This document shows, piece by piece, positions 41,957 to 50,021 of a stretch of DNA of 64,000 bases. Source of the stretch: Asticcacaulis sp. AND118 (lineage in GTDB: Bacteria; Pseudomonadota; Alphaproteobacteria; Caulobacterales; Caulobacteraceae); contig NZ_CP084910.1 in assembly GCF_020535245.1 (NCBI RefSeq), forward strand, positions 782,501-846,500, in the 5' to 3' direction. Within the stretch, counting starts at the first letter, position 1; each line of letters starts with the position of its first letter. A program made the position numbers and the translations under genes. The notes beneath the pieces are model-generated. The model did no database searches. It saw only the letters and a program-made list of their open reading frames with translations, and was not told where the DNA came from.

Positions 41957-42835
41957 ATGGCGACCGTTTTGATCATCGGACCCGGTGCGGTGGGCCTGAG
42001 CGTAGGCGCGGCTCTGATCGATGCCGGGCACGACGTCGTCTTTGCCGCGAGGCAGGGCTTTGGGCGGCTGATGGTGGCCAATGCCGGTGAGATGGCGCCC
42101 CGCCGCCGGGCGAATGTGGCCACCTCGCCGCAGCAGATCGTACAGGCCGATTGGGTGCTGTTGTGCGTCAAGGCGCATCAGGTCGAGGGCGCGAAGGCCT
42201 GGCTGGATGCCGCCGTCGGGCCAAACACCCGCGTGGCCATCCTGCAAAACGGCGTCGAACACCGCGAGCGCGTCTCGCCTCTGGTCCTAGCTTCAACTGT
42301 TCTGGTGCCGGTGGTCGTCGATATTCCGGCCGGTCGCTCCGCGCCAGGTGTCGCCGAATGGCGTGGGCGGGCCGGGCTGCTGGTCGCCGATACGGCGGAA
42401 GGCGCGGACTTCTGCGCCCTGTTTGCCGGCAGTTTCGTCAAGGCGGCCACGACGCCCGACTATGTGACCGAAAACTGGAAAAAGCTGTGCGTCAATGCGC
42501 CGGGCGGTGCGATTTTGGCCCTGACCGGTCAACCGATGCAGGTCTTCCATAAACCCGGCATTGCCGATATCGCCCGTGGAATCCTCAGCGAATGCGTCGC
42601 CGTGGGCCGGGCGGAGGGTGCGAACCTGCCCGATAGCCTGATCGACGAACAGATGGCGCGTTTCATGGCCGCCACGCCCGACGACACCAACTCGATGTAC
42701 GACGACCGCGCGGCAGGGCGTGAAACCGAATGGGATGCGCGCAATGCCGTCATCGTGCGTAAAGGGCGCAAGCACGGCATCCCAACGCCGGTCAGCGACC
42801 TGATCGTGCCCTTGTTGGCCGCTCAAAAGGCTTGA
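41957..42835 (+). CDS. Ketopantoate reductase-like protein (ApbA/PanE family)
   Basis: A 292-residue NADPH-dependent enzyme with the nucleotide motif GPGAVG at 8-13, VLLCVKAHQ (the conserved KxxQ/H region), ILQNGVEH, and catalytic ENWKKLCVNAPGGAI containing the lysine and Asn of the family. PanE reduces 2-dehydropantoate to pantoate for coenzyme A; many paralogues act on other 2-oxoacids and no pan gene is adjacent, so the role is uncertain. Confidence 0.87.
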   Translation: MATVLIIGPGAVGLSVGAALIDAGHDVVFAARQGFGRLMVANAGEMAPRRRANVATSPQQIVQADWVLLCVKAHQVEGAKAWLDAAVGPNTRVAILQNGVEHRERVSPLVLASTVLVPVVVDIPAGRSAPGVAEWRGRAGLLVADTAEGADFCALFAGSFVKAATTPDYVTENWKKLCVNAPGGAILALTGQPMQVFHKPGIADIARGILSECVAVGRAEGANLPDSLIDEQMARFMAATPDDTNSMYDDRAAGRETEWDARNAVIVRKGRKHGIPTPVSDLIVPLLAAQKA

Positions 42836-42877
42836 TGGCCGGCTTGATTATCGGATCAAAGACGCCGAAAAGGAGAC

Positions 42878-43855
42878 ATGACCGACACGCCCGCCCTTAC
42901 CGTCCGTAATCTGATCAAGACCTTCGACCCGTACATACTGGCCCTGCTGGGCATGGTGGTGCTGGCCTCCTTCCTGCCGGTGCGCGGCGACAGCGCCGTG
43001 GTGGCGGGCTGGGTCAAGGACGCGGCGATCGTCCTGCTGTTCTTCCTGCACGGAGCCAAGCTGTCGCGCGAGTCGATCTTCGCCGGGCTGATGGCTTGGA
43101 AGGTGCATCTGGTGGTCTTCCTGACGACCTTTGCCGTTTTCCCGTTGCTGGGGCTTGGGATTCAGACGGCGCTCGGTTCGGTGATGGACCCGATGATGCT
43201 GGCGGGCATCCTCTTCCTGTGTCTGCTGCCGTCAACCGTGCAGTCGTCCATCGCCTTCACCGCCATCGCCGGCGGTAATGTGGCGGCGGCGGTGTGCAGC
43301 GCATCGCTGTCCAACATCCTCGGCATCCTCATTACGCCGGTGCTGGTGGCCCTGTTGATGAATACGACGGGCGGCGGGGTGTCGCTCGACGCCATTATCG
43401 ACATCGCCCTGCAATTGTTGCTGCCCTTCGTGGTCGGGCATCTGATGCGGCCATTATTGAAAGGCTATCTCGACCGGCACAAGACACTGATCGGGCGCGT
43501 CGACCGCGGCTCGATCCTGCTGGTGGTCTATACGGCTTTTTCCGCCTCGGTGGTCGAGGGCCTGTGGTCCAAGGTGGGGCTTGGCGATCTGGGCCTGATG
43601 TTCGTCATCGGCGCAGCGTTGCTGGCCGTTGTCATGTGCGGGACGTGGTGGGTGTCCGGACGCCTGGGATTGTCGCACGAAGACCGTGTCGTGGTGCTGT
43701 TCTGCGGATCCAAGAAATCGCTGGCTTCGGGCGTACCCATGGCCGGCACGCTGTTTCCCGCCGCCGTGCTGGGACCGGTCCTGCTGCCGGTCATGCTCTT
43801 CCATCAGTTGCAACTGATCGTCTGCGCCTTCCTTGCACCCCGCCTGAAACGGTAA
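42878..43855 (+). CDS. Bile acid:sodium symporter-like transporter (YfeH type)
   Basis: A 325-residue protein with nine or ten membrane helices. LLFFLHGAKLSRESI, LCLLPSTVQSSIAFTAIAGGNVAAAVCSASLSNILG and FCGSKKSLASGVPMA are conserved blocks of the SBF-like/YfeH group within the bile/arsenite/riboflavin transporter superfamily. The substrate of YfeH-type proteins is unknown. It follows the PanE-like gene by 42 bases on the same strand. Confidence 0.9.
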   Translation: MTDTPALTVRNLIKTFDPYILALLGMVVLASFLPVRGDSAVVAGWVKDAAIVLLFFLHGAKLSRESIFAGLMAWKVHLVVFLTTFAVFPLLGLGIQTALGSVMDPMMLAGILFLCLLPSTVQSSIAFTAIAGGNVAAAVCSASLSNILGILITPVLVALLMNTTGGGVSLDAIIDIALQLLLPFVVGHLMRPLLKGYLDRHKTLIGRVDRGSILLVVYTAFSASVVEGLWSKVGLGDLGLMFVIGAALLAVVMCGTWWVSGRLGLSHEDRVVVLFCGSKKSLASGVPMAGTLFPAAVLGPVLLPVMLFHQLQLIVCAFLAPRLKR

Positions 43856-43863
43856 AAAAAAGG

Positions 43864-43890
43864 CGGAGAGAAGGACGAACCCTCTCTCCG
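43864..43890. repeat. Hairpin after the symporter-like gene
   Basis: CGGAGAGA (43864-43871) pairs with TCTCTCCG (43883-43890). An A-run precedes it, so the T-run needed for termination exists only on the minus strand, although no minus gene ends here. Confidence 0.5.
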
Positions 43891-44163
43891 TCAGGTCAGG
43901 CGAAGGGTGTCGATGCACAACACGCGCATCCTGATCCGATTGCCATAAGATGTGACCCCGCTTTACAGTCGCGTTCATCAGATGTCCGCCAAATCAGCGG
44001 CTTACGGTACGCTTATGCCTTATTAAGGTTTGACCTTAGAAAACGGTAAATGCCCGTTTTGCCCGATCTTTAGACCAATGTCGTGACGGCGTGGCGAGAC
44101 CTTACGGGCTTGGCCGTATCCTCTACCGCTAAAAGCAGAGGCCAAAAGAAGAGGAAAGACACC
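43891..44163 (+). other. Intergenic region before the CBS operon
   Basis: The 308-base gap between the symporter-like gene and the CBS gene holds the hairpin at 43864-43890 and an inverted repeat TAAGGT-TTG-ACCTTA (44024-44038) about 125 bases before the CBS start, a possible operator. I see no ORF I would support. AGAGGAAAG lies just before the CBS ATG. Confidence 0.5.
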
Positions 44164-44589
44164 ATGCTGATCAAGGACGTCATGTGCCGTGATGTGAAGA
44201 TCATCCGCATCGACACGCCGCTGGCCGTTGCTGCGCGTCTGATGCGCGACAGCGATTGCGGTTATTTACCCATCGGGGAAAACGACCGGCTGAAAGGTGC
44301 GGTGACCGACCGCGACATCGTAGTGCGTGGTCTGGCCGAGGGGCTGAAGCCCGACGCGCCCGTGTCGGAAGTGATGACCGACCGCATCGTCTACTGCATG
44401 GACAGCGACCATGTGGAGGTCGCCGCGCGCCATATGAAGGCCGAGCAGATCCGCCGACTGGCCGTACTCGACGCTGACCGCCGCATTGTCGGCGTGGTGT
44501 CGATCGGCGATATCGCGCGGGTGACCGCAGATCGTGAACTGACCGGCGGCATCGAAACAGCCGTTGCCGAAGACAAGTGGGCGGCGTGA
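44164..44589 (+). CDS. Tandem CBS-domain protein
   Basis: A 141-residue protein made of two CBS motifs: VMCRDVKIIRIDTPLAVAARLM with GAVTDRDIVVRG, then VMTDRIVYCMDSDHVEVAARHM with GVVSIGDIAR. Such pairs bind adenine nucleotides or NAD and act as sensors. Stand-alone CBS pairs of this type are common in stress regulons. ATG 44164 follows AGAGGAAAG. It starts a three-gene operon with two small proteins of unknown function. Confidence 0.9.
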   Translation: MLIKDVMCRDVKIIRIDTPLAVAARLMRDSDCGYLPIGENDRLKGAVTDRDIVVRGLAEGLKPDAPVSEVMTDRIVYCMDSDHVEVAARHMKAEQIRRLAVLDADRRIVGVVSIGDIARVTADRELTGGIETAVAEDKWAA

Positions 44590-44933
44590 TGGTTATTCAG
44601 GACGATCTCATTCGCGACGACACGTCTACGGCACCGGACCGTGACAACATTCTCGCCCTGACCGACGACCTGATCGACACGGTCAATAACACGCTGCGCG
44701 TCGTGACCTACGAACAGCTCAAGCCGGCGCTGCTGGCCTACCTCGATGCAAGTCTGGAGAAAAGTCCGCGCTGTCAGCATCATGCGCGGGAAATCCGCCG
44801 TTTGTTGTACGAGATCGGCGACACCTCGATCCATTCCGAGCGCTGGACGGCGCATGCCGGGGAGTTGCGCTACGCCGTTCGCGAATATTTCCGCGAAGAA
44901 GACCTGGTGGAGGAGGCGTCGGATGAAGGCTGA
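44589..44933 (+). CDS. Hypothetical protein in the CBS operon (114 residues)
   Basis: The ATG shares one base with the CBS stop (TGATG). The product is soluble, acidic and mostly helical: NILALTDDLIDTVNNTLRVV, then HHAREIRRLLYEIGD and SERWTAHAGELRYAVREYF. I do not recognise the family. The single conserved-looking CQHH pair near residues 61-64 could bind metal. Translational coupling to the CBS gene suggests a functional link. Confidence 0.75.
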   Translation: MVIQDDLIRDDTSTAPDRDNILALTDDLIDTVNNTLRVVTYEQLKPALLAYLDASLEKSPRCQHHAREIRRLLYEIGDTSIHSERWTAHAGELRYAVREYFREEDLVEEASDEG

Positions 44934-45129
44934 ACCCGAAAAGATGCGCGTGGGGCTGGGCGTTTGCGGGGGACTGGAAGTCGTGCCGCCGCTTAAACGC
45001 GAACAAGAGGCGGCGCTGGCCGTGACGGGAGCGGAGAGCCTGTTCCACGCCCTCGAATCTTCGGCCAATCCGGCGCGGGCTGGCGAACGGGCCGACAGCG
45101 AAGTACCGCTGGAAATTGAGCTGGTTTAG
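44923..45129 (+). CDS. Small hypothetical protein in the CBS operon (68 residues)
   Basis: Begins MKAEPEKMRVGLGVCGGLE and overlaps the previous gene by 11 bases, with GGAGGAGG about 6 bases before the ATG as a strong ribosome site. The rest is helical and acidic (KREQEAALAVTGAESLFHALES). No known family. The good ribosome site, coupling and GC-rich codon use support it as real. Its 3' end overlaps the convergent epimerase gene by 4 bases. Confidence 0.6.
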   Translation: MKAEPEKMRVGLGVCGGLEVVPPLKREQEAALAVTGAESLFHALESSANPARAGERADSEVPLEIELV

Positions 45130-46088
45130 CCCCACAACTCCGGTTCGGGTGGCTCCAGCATCGAACCGGTGATCTTCAGCCCGTGTGCGCGGTCTTCGGC
45201 CAGCAACAGCGGTCCGTCAAGATCGACGAAATCCGCGCCCTGCGCCACCAGCATGGCGGGGGCCATGCTGAGCGAGGTGGCGACCATGCAGCCGACCATG
45301 ATCATCAGGCCCTTGTCCTGCGCCGCTTTTCTGAGCGCCAGCGCCTCAGTCAGGCCGCCGGTCTTGTCCAGCTTGATATTCACCGCATTATAGAGCCGCG
45401 CGCAGCGATCCAGCTCGGCGCGCGTGTGCAGGCTTTCGTCCGCGCACAGCGGCACCGGGCACTTGTAGCCTTTGAGCGCTTCGTCTTCCCCGACCTTCAG
45501 CGGCTGTTCGATCAGTACGACGCCGAGCCGTTTCAGTTCGGGGGCCAGTGTTTTGAGGCTCTCCAGCGTCAGCCCTTCGTTGGCATCGACGATCAGGCGC
45601 GTCTTAGGGGCATTCAGCCGCACGGCCTCAACGCGCGCTAAATCGTCCGGCCCGCCGATCTTCAGCTTGAGCAAGGGGCGGCGGGCGTTTTGTAAAGCCT
45701 GTGCGCCCATGGCTTCAGGGGTGTCGAGGCTCAGCGTATAGGCGGTTTTCAACGGATTGAGCGGCCGTAACCCGGCCAGCTTCCACGCCGGTGTGCCGGA
45801 GGCCTTGGCGCGCAGATCCCACAGGGCGCAGTCCAGCGCATTACGCGCCGCGCCGGCCCGCATGGACGGCATGATGCCGCCTTCGATCTGGGCGCGGGCG
45901 CTTTCCAGTTCGGTCAAAGTGCTCTCGACCGTTTCCCCATAGCGGGCATAGGGCACGCTTTCGCCATGCCCCCGGTAACCGTCATCGGTCACTTCGACAT
46001 AGACGACGTGCGCCTCGGTCTTGGACCCACGCGCGATGGTGAAGCGCCCGGCAATGGGCCAGGCTTCGCTGCGATAGTCGAGCTTCAT
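45126..46088 (-). CDS. L-Ala-D/L-Glu epimerase-like enolase-superfamily enzyme
   Basis: A 320-residue enzyme of the dipeptide epimerase group (YcjG-like), which epimerises murein-derived dipeptides for recycling. LLKLKIGG holds the K-x-K catalytic lysine, DANEGLT and VVLIEQPL give metal ligands, LCADESLHT the third, and NIKLDKTGG the second catalytic lysine. The start overlaps the stop of the upstream coiled-coil gene (TGATG), so the two are coupled. Exact dipeptide specificity is not determined. Confidence 0.9.
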   Translation of the reverse strand: MKLDYRSEAWPIAGRFTIARGSKTEAHVVYVEVTDDGYRGHGESVPYARYGETVESTLTELESARAQIEGGIMPSMRAGAARNALDCALWDLRAKASGTPAWKLAGLRPLNPLKTAYTLSLDTPEAMGAQALQNARRPLLKLKIGGPDDLARVEAVRLNAPKTRLIVDANEGLTLESLKTLAPELKRLGVVLIEQPLKVGEDEALKGYKCPVPLCADESLHTRAELDRCARLYNAVNIKLDKTGGLTEALALRKAAQDKGLMIMVGCMVATSLSMAPAMLVAQGADFVDLDGPLLLAEDRAHGLKITGSMLEPPEPELWG

Positions 46089-48922
46089 CAGATCAGGTCG
46101 CTGATGGCGGCGTCGAACAGCAGGTAGGTGCGGCCGGTCGGGGTGCCCAGTATCTCGCCGAGCGCCGACCGCGGATCGCGAGTCAGCAGCGCGATATTGA
46201 TCTGACGGTCGTAGAAGGTGACGAAGTCCTGCGCCTGATCGCGCAAGGTGGCGTCGGTGGTCAGGCGGCGGCTGAGGCGGCGGATGGCCGCCGGCGCAAT
46301 GCGGCGCAGGACCAGACGCGCCCCTTCGTTGTCGTCGGCGACGATGGCGGCGATGATCTCCTCGAGACGCGAGCGATTGAGCAGGGTCTGGGCGTCCACG
46401 CCCATAGAGGCGACTTCGGCAATCATCAGATCGTCGAGATTGTCGGGCGTGGCGTCCTCGACCGGGACCGGAGCCGGGGCGGGTTCGGGCTTGCGGGCCG
46501 GTTCGCGAATTGGGGCCTCACGATTTGACGCCTCGCGGCCATCCATGCCGTTGAGCAGGTCGCGCCACGACAGGCCGCTTTGCGGGCGCGCCGCGCTGCG
46601 GCCAGGTTGGGGGGCCGATGCCGTACTCGCCAGCGGGCGGGGGGCGTCCAGCGGCGCTTCGAGCGGATCGAGACCCCGGCGCGGGCGTTCAGTCCGTTCC
46701 GGGCGCGTCGTCGCCGGGCGCGCTTCGGGGGCCGCGCTACGCGAGGACAGGGACTCGCGCGGACGCTCGAAACGCTCGACATAGGGGTTGGGCGCGGGCG
46801 GCGGCGTGGGCAGAGGTTGCGCCGAGATGACCCCCATCAGGCGCACGGCTTCGGTCAGCATGTCGTAATTGCGCTTCACGCGCTCCTGAAAGGCCTGGTC
46901 GACGCTCTCGGTTTCCAGCGCCGCCTTGCGCGCGGCTTCGGTCATGGCCAGCAGGCCGTCTTCGACCGCACGGCGGATCTCCTCCAGCCGCGACTTGGCC
47001 TGCAGGGGCAGTTCGTCGGCGCGCGCGGTGATGTCGCTCAGCGCCATCTCGACCTGCTTGATGCCGTCGCGGGCGTGACTGAAAGCCGTGTCCAGACGTT
47101 CGGCGGCGGTCAGACCGGCCTCGTCGATCAGGGCCGCGGAATCCTCGATCAGGCGGCGGGCGGAACTGAAGCGGGCGTCGAAGGCTTCGTCGGCCTTCTT
47201 GCCGGCTTCGAACAGCGATTCGTTGAGACGATCGACGCGGACCTGTGCCGTCTGGGCGGCGTCGGCGGCGGCGCGGCGGGCGTCTTCCGAGGCGATATTG
47301 AGCTGTTCCAGCGCGTGCCGCGTTTCGCTGATCATCTCGTCGCGCGCATCGGCGGCCATGACCGAGATGTTGGACAGGGTCGAGTGGATGCGCGTCTCAA
47401 ACGCCGTGCGCTCATTCTCCGCGCCATTAAGCACCTGACGGAACTGATCCTGGGCGTGCAGCACCAGATCGCGCAGGATATCGACCCCGCGCGACGAGCT
47501 TTCGCCCAGTTCGACGGTGGCCGCGCGCGCCACGGTGAGCGCTTCCGACAATTGCGCGCGCTGATTTTCCAGATGAACGGCGAAGTCCTCCTGATCGGCG
47601 CGCAAAGACAAAGCGGCGGAGACGAGACCGGCGCGTTGCTGGCCCAGACCCTCCTCGACGCTGCGGATCTGGTCGGCGACGCCGGCGCCGGCGGTTTCCA
47701 GACGCAGGGTCTGACGGTCGAGGTCTTCGGCGACGGTGCGCGCGGTGCTTTGGGTATCGGCGGCGACCGAGGCGAGGTCGGCGGCGCGGGCGGCCAGCGC
47801 GGCTTCGGCTTCGCGCAACTGCGTCTGGGCGAGGTCTGAGGCGTCGGCGACCATGCGCGCCTGACGGTCCACGGCGTCGATGACATCGCGCGCCTGCACA
47901 TCGAGTTGCGCGCCCATCTCGATCACGGCCTGACGTTCGACCGACAGAGCCCCGGTAATGGTCTGGGTCGACTGACGCGCCATTTCGGCGGCGTTGAGCA
48001 CCGACTCGGTTTCGGTCTTCAGGCGGTGGCTCAGTTCATTGAGATCGTTATGCGCCACCCGCACGGCGCGCACGGCCTGCTCGACCTGCTGACGCAGCGA
48101 ATCGACCAGCGCCGTAGTCTGGGTGGCGGCGATCGCTGCCGGCGCGACCATGGCGTCGGCCAGAGCGGCCGTGCGACGGGCTTCGCGCGACAGGGCGGCG
48201 GCGTGGCGAAGCGCGAAGGCCGTGGCGACGATCAGGCCGATCGGGAAGAGGGCCAGCGCGCCGAGGATCACGATGCGGAACGGCTGCAGCGTAAAGGCGG
48301 CGATTTGGGTTTCGGCCCCCAGCACGAAGGCGGTCAGGCACAGGGCCCAGCCGAGGCTGATCACCGTGACGCCGCCCCAGAAGGGACCGCCCGATCCACC
48401 GGACAATTTCATGATGCCTTCGGGCGTGACGCGGACCGGGCTCACGGGCGCGGTTGCAGGCTCCGCCGGACGGTGGGGCGTCAGGGGTGCGGTGTTTTCG
48501 GCGCGGGGCGGTGGTTTCACGGGCGGCGCCACTGGCGGGATGTCCAGGAAATCCGCCGCCACGGCCTTGGGGTCGGGGGTGTGATCGGCGGCGTGGTCGA
48601 GGGGCATGTCGAGAATATCGGCCACGGGCGCAGGGACGGCTTCGGGCGTTTCGGCCGCAGAAATTTCGCTTACGGGGATTTCGGCTGCCGGCGTTTCCGA
48701 CGCGACCGCCTCTGGGGTAGGTTCATGGGGGGGGGCGGAGACAGGTTCGGGCGTTTCGAACAGCGCGTCATCATCCTGATCGTCGGTGGACGGAATAGCC
48801 AGATCGTCCTCGCCTTCGATCTCCGGGGCCGTGTCTTCGTCAAACAGGGGGCGCAGCTTGGATTTGCGACCGCGCATCTCGGAAGACGAGAGGTTCAAAG
48901 GGGGACGAATGCGAGATTTCAT
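46088..48922 (-). CDS. TipN-like polarity protein: two membrane helices and long coiled coil
   Basis: A 944-residue protein. Residues 1-170 are acidic, Pro/Glu-rich and unstructured. Two membrane helices follow at about 182-203 and 214-237. Residues about 240-700 are continuous Ala/Glu/Arg-rich coiled coil, about 705-830 Pro/Arg-rich linker, and about 830-944 a compact alpha-helical end (LEEIIAAIVADDNEGARLVLRRIA ... AISDLI). This order and size match Caulobacter TipN, the new-pole marker that guides flagellum placement and ParA-driven segregation. The identification rests on architecture, as I cannot align it here. Coupled to the epimerase gene downstream. Confidence 0.6.
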   Translation of the reverse strand: MKSRIRPPLNLSSSEMRGRKSKLRPLFDEDTAPEIEGEDDLAIPSTDDQDDDALFETPEPVSAPPHEPTPEAVASETPAAEIPVSEISAAETPEAVPAPVADILDMPLDHAADHTPDPKAVAADFLDIPPVAPPVKPPPRAENTAPLTPHRPAEPATAPVSPVRVTPEGIMKLSGGSGGPFWGGVTVISLGWALCLTAFVLGAETQIAAFTLQPFRIVILGALALFPIGLIVATAFALRHAAALSREARRTAALADAMVAPAAIAATQTTALVDSLRQQVEQAVRAVRVAHNDLNELSHRLKTETESVLNAAEMARQSTQTITGALSVERQAVIEMGAQLDVQARDVIDAVDRQARMVADASDLAQTQLREAEAALAARAADLASVAADTQSTARTVAEDLDRQTLRLETAGAGVADQIRSVEEGLGQQRAGLVSAALSLRADQEDFAVHLENQRAQLSEALTVARAATVELGESSSRGVDILRDLVLHAQDQFRQVLNGAENERTAFETRIHSTLSNISVMAADARDEMISETRHALEQLNIASEDARRAAADAAQTAQVRVDRLNESLFEAGKKADEAFDARFSSARRLIEDSAALIDEAGLTAAERLDTAFSHARDGIKQVEMALSDITARADELPLQAKSRLEEIRRAVEDGLLAMTEAARKAALETESVDQAFQERVKRNYDMLTEAVRLMGVISAQPLPTPPPAPNPYVERFERPRESLSSRSAAPEARPATTRPERTERPRRGLDPLEAPLDAPRPLASTASAPQPGRSAARPQSGLSWRDLLNGMDGREASNREAPIREPARKPEPAPAPVPVEDATPDNLDDLMIAEVASMGVDAQTLLNRSRLEEIIAAIVADDNEGARLVLRRIAPAAIRRLSRRLTTDATLRDQAQDFVTFYDRQINIALLTRDPRSALGEILGTPTGRTYLLFDAAISDLI

Positions 48923-49068
48923 AGAATGCAGTCCTGCGCCAGGGTCTTTACCACCGGAAAGCCGGGTTCTCCCGTGAGGGGAAACGCTAGCCGCAGATCA
49001 TTGATAACGCAAATGGTTTAGAGGCAGATTCGCCAGATGATAAACGTTCGTATCCGGCGTATGCGGAG

Positions 49069-49740
49069 CTACTGCGCGACGATGGTGCGGATATGCGCCG
49101 GTAGGGGGGCCGCCTGAGCATCGGGGCAGGGGCCGCTAACTTGGGAGGCGTCGACGCGCACGGCCACGCGGTGTTGCGCCAGACGGTGTTCCGCCGCGAC
49201 CTTCTCGGCAGCGGCGCGGATTTCGTCCTGATGCGCGGCGATTTCAAGCGCCATTTCGACTTCGGCAGCGCGCAGATCGCTTTCGACCTCGGCGGCGATG
49301 CGTTTCTGTTCATCGAGGCTCAGACCCGCAATGCGCAGGGTCAGAGCCGGCAAGGCCACCGCAGGAGCGGGTGGGGCCGGGGGCGCAGGAGGTGCCGGCG
49401 GCACGGCAAGCATATCGACCGGAGCCAGCGGGGCTTTCGAATCGACATGCGCCCCATTAACCGCCGTGCGGACCTTCACCTTAACCTTTTGCGCGGAATC
49501 GACGCGGGGCGCTTTGGTATTGAGGATGATGGCTTCGGGCGCCGCCTTTTCAGCCGCCTGGGCTTCAGCAGCGATCTGGGCATTGGTGGTTTGTGAGGGG
49601 ACGGTTTGTGCCGGCTGGGATTGGGGCGCAGATGCGGGCTTGGCGGGTTCCGACGGCGCGCCACCGGCACCGAAATGCAGGAACGCGGCCGAAACAAGCG
49701 CCGTGATAAAGCCGATGATGATGTCAAACAGCGCTGACAT
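49069..49740 (-). CDS. Single-pass membrane protein, Ala/Pro-rich, unknown function
   Basis: A 223-residue protein with one N-terminal membrane helix (about 3-24), a long Pro/Ala linker including a run of PPAPPAP repeats near residues 113-127, and a C-terminal helical region (LSLDEQKRIAAEVESDLRAAEVE, HQDEIRAAAEKVAAEHRLAQH). There are two possible Cys-containing ends but no recognised domain. The lay-out could fit a TonB- or cell-envelope-spanning protein. It lies upstream of the TipN-like gene on the same strand, 146 bases apart. Confidence 0.65.
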   Translation of the reverse strand: MSALFDIIIGFITALVSAAFLHFGAGGAPSEPAKPASAPQSQPAQTVPSQTTNAQIAAEAQAAEKAAPEAIILNTKAPRVDSAQKVKVKVRTAVNGAHVDSKAPLAPVDMLAVPPAPPAPPAPPAPAVALPALTLRIAGLSLDEQKRIAAEVESDLRAAEVEMALEIAAHQDEIRAAAEKVAAEHRLAQHRVAVRVDASQVSGPCPDAQAAPLPAHIRTIVAQ

Positions 49741-50021
49741 GTCGATGCGCGTCCAGAATGTTCCCCACCGGTCTGCCCCGGCCAGCCTTACGCCACATTA
49801 TCCCCGAGCCGATACGCGCTCACAATACCATGAATATGCCGCAAATCGGTCGCGGCTGCAACTAAAAGCTTATGGCGCAGGGGATTTCGCATCCCTGTGT
49901 CACCCCATTTCTACATCGCTCGAAATTATGGCGATTATTGGCCGGATTTGGCGCTGCCGATTGCATTGAAGACAATGAAATGGCAGAAATCCTTCCATTG
50001 AACTGGCCTGGGGAGGCGGAT

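Noticed and set aside
43864-43890. Terminator of the symporter-like gene
   Set aside because: The hairpin has no T-run on the plus strand; the A-run is on the wrong side for that transcript.
46580-47839. A 419-codon plus-strand frame opposite the TipN-like gene
   Set aside because: Gly/Arg/Phe-rich shadow of the coiled-coil region.
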